In this document: positions 61,333-64,000 of the stretch, one piece after another
Numbering within the stretch: position 1 is the stretch's first letter
Layout: every line of letters starts with the position of its first letter
NCBI GenBank assembly: GCA_016297265.1
Contig: JAEDHB010000001.1
Location: forward strand, 264,105 to 328,104
Direction of reading: 5' to 3'
Length of the DNA: 64,000 bases
From: Butyrivibrio sp.
GTDB taxonomy: Bacteria > Bacillota > Clostridia > Lachnospirales > Lachnospiraceae
Position numbers and translations under genes: made by a program
Notes under the pieces: generated by a model
Databases searched by the model: none
What the model saw: the letters and a program-made list of their open reading frames with translations, nothing else
Told to the model about the DNA's origin: nothing

Positions 61333-61361
61333 AGTATACAATAATATACGTATTTTTTCAA
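61333..61361 (-). promoter_or_regulatory. Sigma-A promoter of the 6S RNA
   Basis: Minus strand: TTGAAA (61361-61356), 17-base spacer, TATACT (61338-61333); start predicted near A61326. Confidence 0.85.
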
Positions 61362-61408
61362 TAAAAAATGACCATATTTTTCTAATAATTTACTGAAAAA
61401 TCAATCTT

Positions 61409-61639
61409 ATGGCAGCCAAAAATTGCAGAAACATGAAGGTTTATGAGCAGAACGGATATCACTACAAGTCCACACCTACTATTATGTTGAAAGGACTTTG
61501 GCTTAAGGAGTTTGGTTTCTCAGAGGGCACACAGATTCAGGTACAGTGTGAGGATGGTAAGCTGATAATCAAAAGGGCTAAGGAGCCTATCACAGATAAA
61601 AATTTTAATTGCAATAACAATTTCAGCCGATTGAAGTAA
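61409..61639 (+). CDS. SymE family toxin-like protein
   Basis: A 76-residue protein with the SymE pattern YHYKSTPTIMLKGLWLKEFGFSEGTQIQVQCEDGKLIIKR, an AbrB-like swapped-hairpin fold. In E. coli SymE is an SOS-induced type I toxin (RNA-cleaving or nucleoid-binding) repressed by an antisense RNA, SymR. No antisense promoter is obvious here. ATG 61409 has no good ribosome site; the ATG at residue 9 is an alternative. It lies next to RhuM (convergent) in what looks like an accessory patch. Confidence 0.8.
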   Translation: MAAKNCRNMKVYEQNGYHYKSTPTIMLKGLWLKEFGFSEGTQIQVQCEDGKLIIKRAKEPITDKNFNCNNNFSRLK

Positions 61640-61661
61640 CGGAAGGTTACCTCATCGGCTG
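61624..61661. terminator. Hairpin between convergent symE-like and rhuM genes
   Basis: CAGCCGAT (61624-61631) with ATCGGCTG (61654-61661), and inside GTAAC with GTTAC. Position between two converging stops suggests a shared terminator; U-tracts are weak. It overlaps the last codons of the symE-like gene. Confidence 0.6.
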
Positions 61662-61665
61662 TTTG

Positions 61666-62670
61666 CTATTCACCCTTAAAATATTTCTCGGTTTGCTTAT
61701 CGAATTCTGATACATATTCCTGATCCTGTCGCACTCGGAAAATATCATATTCCTTCGCAGCTTTTTCAATAGCCTGCTCATGAGATATTCTTCCTTTGCC
61801 TTCAAGAACCTTACGCCTGTTGCCCGTTAAAAACTGATTGGTCTGATCTACCCAGTCCTGCATACTCATGAGAACCTCATCCTCAGCCATGAGCTCAGCA
61901 TAGTCAATAAACATAGTAACAAGCCTGTTCAGACGGGACATTTCCTTCTCATTGAGATAATTCTTGGCAACGACAATATCTCTCTTTAAAATTTTACCGT
62001 CAGGAGCATCTTTCCATGTGGTAAGCCCCATTGTAGGCTTTTCTGCATCAGCACGGTCATAAATCAATTCTGCTGCAGTCTGTCCGGTAACAGCAAAATG
62101 GAGTTTGTTCTGTACAAATGCATAAAAGGCTCTTGTAGTTTCACTATTCTTATCATAATCATAACTGCACTGTTCAAACACATCTGTGATTTTCTGGTAA
62201 GCCCTGCGCTCACTGGCACGGATCTCTCGGATGCGCTCCAGCAATTCATCAAAGTAATCTTTGCCAAAAGGCTTTCCGTTCTTGAGCATATCATCATTAA
62301 GCACAAAGCCCTTTGTGATATATTCTTTCAGTGTTTTGGTAGCCCATTGACGGAATTTGGTTGCTTTCTTTGAATTTACACGGTAGCCCACGGCAATAAT
62401 GGCATCAAGATTATAGAAATCAAGATTACGCTTTACTTCACGACCACCTTCAATTTGAACTTGTTCCTTTTTGGAACAAGTTGCTTCACGAGTTAATTCT
62501 TCCTCTTCATAAATATTTCCCAAGTGTTTTGTGATAGCCTGAGACTTGACACCAAACAGCTCAGCCATAGCCTTTGTGGTGAGCCAAAATGTCTCATCTT
62601 CAAAAAATACGCTAACACATACATTGGTATCATCTATCTGATAGAGGACTATATCATGTTTTTGTTCCAT
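61666..62670 (-). CDS. RhuM family protein
   Basis: A 334-residue protein matching the virulence RhuM family: N-terminal DNA-binding-like domain FWLTTKAMAELFGVKSQAITKHLGNIYEEEEL, then the hallmark NLDAIIAVGYRVNSKKATKFRQWATKTLKEYITKGFVLND, and a C-terminal helical part. RhuM genes are typically found in genomic islands, often with restriction-modification genes; molecular function is not established. Complete, with start at 62670. It is flanked by SymE and by an IS-disrupted gene, consistent with an island whose remainder lies beyond the right edge. Confidence 0.88.
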   Translation of the reverse strand: MEQKHDIVLYQIDDTNVCVSVFFEDETFWLTTKAMAELFGVKSQAITKHLGNIYEEEELTREATCSKKEQVQIEGGREVKRNLDFYNLDAIIAVGYRVNSKKATKFRQWATKTLKEYITKGFVLNDDMLKNGKPFGKDYFDELLERIREIRASERRAYQKITDVFEQCSYDYDKNSETTRAFYAFVQNKLHFAVTGQTAAELIYDRADAEKPTMGLTTWKDAPDGKILKRDIVVAKNYLNEKEMSRLNRLVTMFIDYAELMAEDEVLMSMQDWVDQTNQFLTGNRRKVLEGKGRISHEQAIEKAAKEYDIFRVRQDQEYVSEFDKQTEKYFKGE

Positions 62671-62692
62671 AAATTAATCCTTTCAATATGAA

Positions 62693-62904
62693 TCAGCTCT
62701 CATTATGATTTTGAATATAGAGTTCTCTCTTTTCTTGTAAGGTTTCCATTTCGCCTTTTTTTGCTGAATATGCATAAATTCTAATAGAGCGCCATCCAGT
62801 TACTTTGCAGCCCCACTCATTCAAGGTCATTTTTTCGCCCTTATAATCTACATATTTAGAATCTAAAAGCGTTGCCTCTGAATCATCAGTGCTACACGTA
62901 ATAT
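62693..62904 (-). pseudogene. C-terminal remnant of a gene interrupted by the TnpB element
   Basis: About 70 codons (from DDSEATLLDSKYVDYKGEK to the end at 62693) continue open into the IS right end at 62905, where the original N-terminal part is replaced by IS sequence; any start codon in this frame (TTG 62965) lies inside the IS. The tail LNEWGCKVTGWRSIRIYAYSAKKGE followed by ETLQEKRELYI looks like the conserved C-terminus of a larger protein, perhaps a DUF4357-like or nuclease-associated protein, but I cannot name it. It is 22 bases upstream of rhuM. Confidence 0.6.
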
Positions 62905-63100
62905 TTGACACTCCCACAGCTAAAGCAATGGGATTCTTGTTTCTAAGACCGTTACATTGTCGCAAGGACTTTAGTTTTACATAGTCTCCACAAGCGTAGA
63001 TTATACTGTTCGGCTATGCCCTAGCCTACAGTTTCGTTATGTTTAGGCTACTTCTAAGCCTTTATTTAAGATATTTATGCTTGCATTGGTATCACGATTA
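62885..63100 (-). ncRNA. Predicted omega-RNA (reRNA) of the TnpB element with guide
   Basis: In IS200/IS605 elements an RNA made from the tnpB 3' end and the right end guides TnpB. The scaffold would span roughly 63100 to 62905 and end in the hairpin CCCATTGCTTTAGCTGTGGG followed by GTGTCAA (62911-62905). The guide would be the flanking 16-20 bases, starting ATATTACGTGTAGCACT at 62904. The 5' boundary is a guess. Confidence 0.5.
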
Positions 63101-64000
63101 TGTTTGGTATGACATTCTGGGCATTCCCAATTACGAATAGCCAGATTCTTTACCAAAGGATTCCTATGACCACAGCAGCTACAAGTCTGACTACTTGGAT
63201 ACATAGTAGGCACTTTGATTACATCATTACCATACCAGGTAGCCTTATATTCAAGCATTGTAAAAAACTTTGACCATGAAGCACTTGCTATTAATTTAGC
63301 AAGCTTATGATTACGAATCATACCTTTTACATTCAAGTCCTCGATGCAGATTGTTTGGTTTTCACGCACTAGCATAGTGGATTGTTTCTGAATGAAATCA
63401 TTACGCTGATTTGTAATCTTTTCATGTACCAAAGCTACTTTAATACGCTGTTTATTGCGATTAATAGAACCTTTTTGTTTGCGGGATAGCTTTCGCTGTT
63501 CTCTAGCGAGCTTACGCATAGACTTTTCAAGGTATTTCGGATTGTACACTACGTTTCCATTAGAATCAGAATAGAAATCTTTAATGCCTACATCAATACC
63601 AATAGAACCACCTTTATTAGCCTGTAATTCTGGCTCAAAATCTACATTAAGAACCACAAAATACTTACCAGAAGGTGTACGCTCTATGGTTACATTATTG
63701 ATTTTACCTACTTCCATAGACTGTTTAATTTTGACATAGCCAAGTTTAGGGAGCTTTATGTATTTATCTACAATACGAATATTATCTCCCTGATTAACAG
63801 TTCTATAGGATTGATGGTTAGTATGTTTACTTTTAAAAGTAGGATGTAATGCACGTTTCTGAAAGAAATTTACAAAACCTCTGTCAAGGTCACGCAGGGA
63901 TTGTTGTAGTGCAATAGAATCTACTTCTTTTAGAAATGCAAAATCTGAGGTTTTCTTTAACTCAGTTAGCATAGCAGAAGTCTGTGAGTATCCTACTTTA
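62905..64000 (-). mobile_element. IS200/IS605-type (tnpB-bearing) insertion element, left end outside window
   Basis: The right end is placed at 62905 from the subterminal hairpin CCCATTGCTTTAGCTGTGGG and the end tetranucleotide TCAA, both typical of the family. It contains tnpB and a ~90-base non-coding part with further short stem-loops (CTAGCCTACAG region). No tnpA is visible within the window; it may lie beyond 64000 or be absent, as in the IS1341 group. It interrupts a gene just upstream of rhuM. Confidence 0.75.
63043..64000 (-). CDS. tnpB: TnpB RNA-guided nuclease of an IS200/IS605-type element (5' end outside window)
   Basis: Ancestor-type relative of Cas12 that cuts DNA with an omega-RNA guide and helps the element persist. 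The frame is open to the window edge (KVGYSQTSAMLTELKK before the internal ATG at 63972), so the N-terminal part is missing here. RuvC residues: Asp in SIGIDVGIKDF, Glu in ICIEDLNVKGM and Asp in HNRDTNASINIL; zinc finger TCSCCGHRNPLV..CPECHTKHN. All three acids are present, so it should be active. It ends at 63043, followed by the element's right end. Confidence 0.93.
   Translation of the reverse strand, partial: KVGYSQTSAMLTELKKTSDFAFLKEVDSIALQQSLRDLDRGFVNFFQKRALHPTFKSKHTNHQSYRTVNQGDNIRIVDKYIKLPKLGYVKIKQSMEVGKINNVTIERTPSGKYFVVLNVDFEPELQANKGGSIGIDVGIKDFYSDSNGNVVYNPKYLEKSMRKLAREQRKLSRKQKGSINRNKQRIKVALVHEKITNQRNDFIQKQSTMLVRENQTICIEDLNVKGMIRNHKLAKLIASASWSKFFTMLEYKATWYGNDVIKVPTMYPSSQTCSCCGHRNPLVKNLAIRNWECPECHTKHNRDTNASINILNKGLEVA

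Noticed and set aside
61065..61361. 98-codon minus-strand frame downstream of the symE-like gene
   Set aside because: It covers the promoter, body and terminator of the probable 6S RNA and has low-quality protein composition.

Overview
The window reads as a chromosomal segment of a low-GC Gram-positive anaerobe of the class Clostridia, most likely family Lachnospiraceae. This is inferred from gene content: a dgt-dnaG-rpoD-trmK-nif3 block, pyrB with a separate pyrI, DUF1540, DUF5688 and DUF1292 proteins, IreB, a ThiI without rhodanese domain beside a cysteine desulfurase, and sporulation-type genes (SigK, SpoIID, a YlmC/YmxH protein, a SpoVB-like flippase). Species cannot be fixed from sequence alone. 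Most genes are on the minus strand, with short gaps or overlaps indicating long operons.

Layout. 1-8.6 kb: PHP histidinol phosphatase (cut by the window edge), cysteine desulfurase, flippase, HD-GYP protein, HAD phosphatase, MetA, LigA and RluF. 8.7-12.2 kb: tRNA-Arg(CCG), a compound hairpin, gdhA with a palindrome in its promoter, a DUF5688 protein and efp. 12.3-17.4 kb: a GH13 isoamylase relative whose conserved catalytic regions are degenerate, an ABC-F ATPase with one consensus and one degenerate ATP site, a double DUF1540 protein and a lipoprotein. 17.5-19 kb: pyrBI behind a possible leader. 19-21.7 kb: a GH3 glycosidase and RNase P RNA. 21.7-32.5 kb: housekeeping operons (nucleoside kinase, nif3, trmK, rpoD, dnaG, dgt; pepP, aroQ, aroK, aroE, nrdR, ylmC). 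32.6-36 kb: a surface polysaccharide module (sugar-phosphate transferase, LicD, GT2). 36.2-39.7 kb: a four-gene ABC system of the FtsX/MacB type. 39.7-41.4 kb: sigK divergent from a VanY-type lipoprotein.

41.4-61 kb: a TPM-like membrane protein, the tRNA-modification pair trhP-trmR, a catalytic-domain-less YceG/MltG protein, YlbF, RNase J, DUF1292, RuvX, IreB, MtaB, an HPr-like protein without the phosphorylatable His, thiI-nifS, rsmE-prmA, an M18 aminopeptidase, scpAB, a phosphoesterase, a YihY protein and a long SpoIID-domain protein. 61-64 kb: a probable 6S RNA, then an accessory patch with SymE, RhuM and a gene remnant cut by an IS200/IS605 TnpB element that runs off the window.

The least explained signal is a GC-rich ~42-bp tandem repeat present at two distant loci (46.83-46.91 and 57.58-57.74 kb). 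At both it lies just upstream of the ribosome binding site of the following gene and in that gene's orientation. Copies at the first locus keep a small stem through a compensatory change, and at the second locus a good promoter would start transcription exactly at the first copy. Other notable points are the probable pseudo-enzyme GH13, the Crh-like HPr, a sigma-K-type promoter inside the apparent 5' end of sigK, and a readable IS605 right end with its inferred omega-RNA guide.
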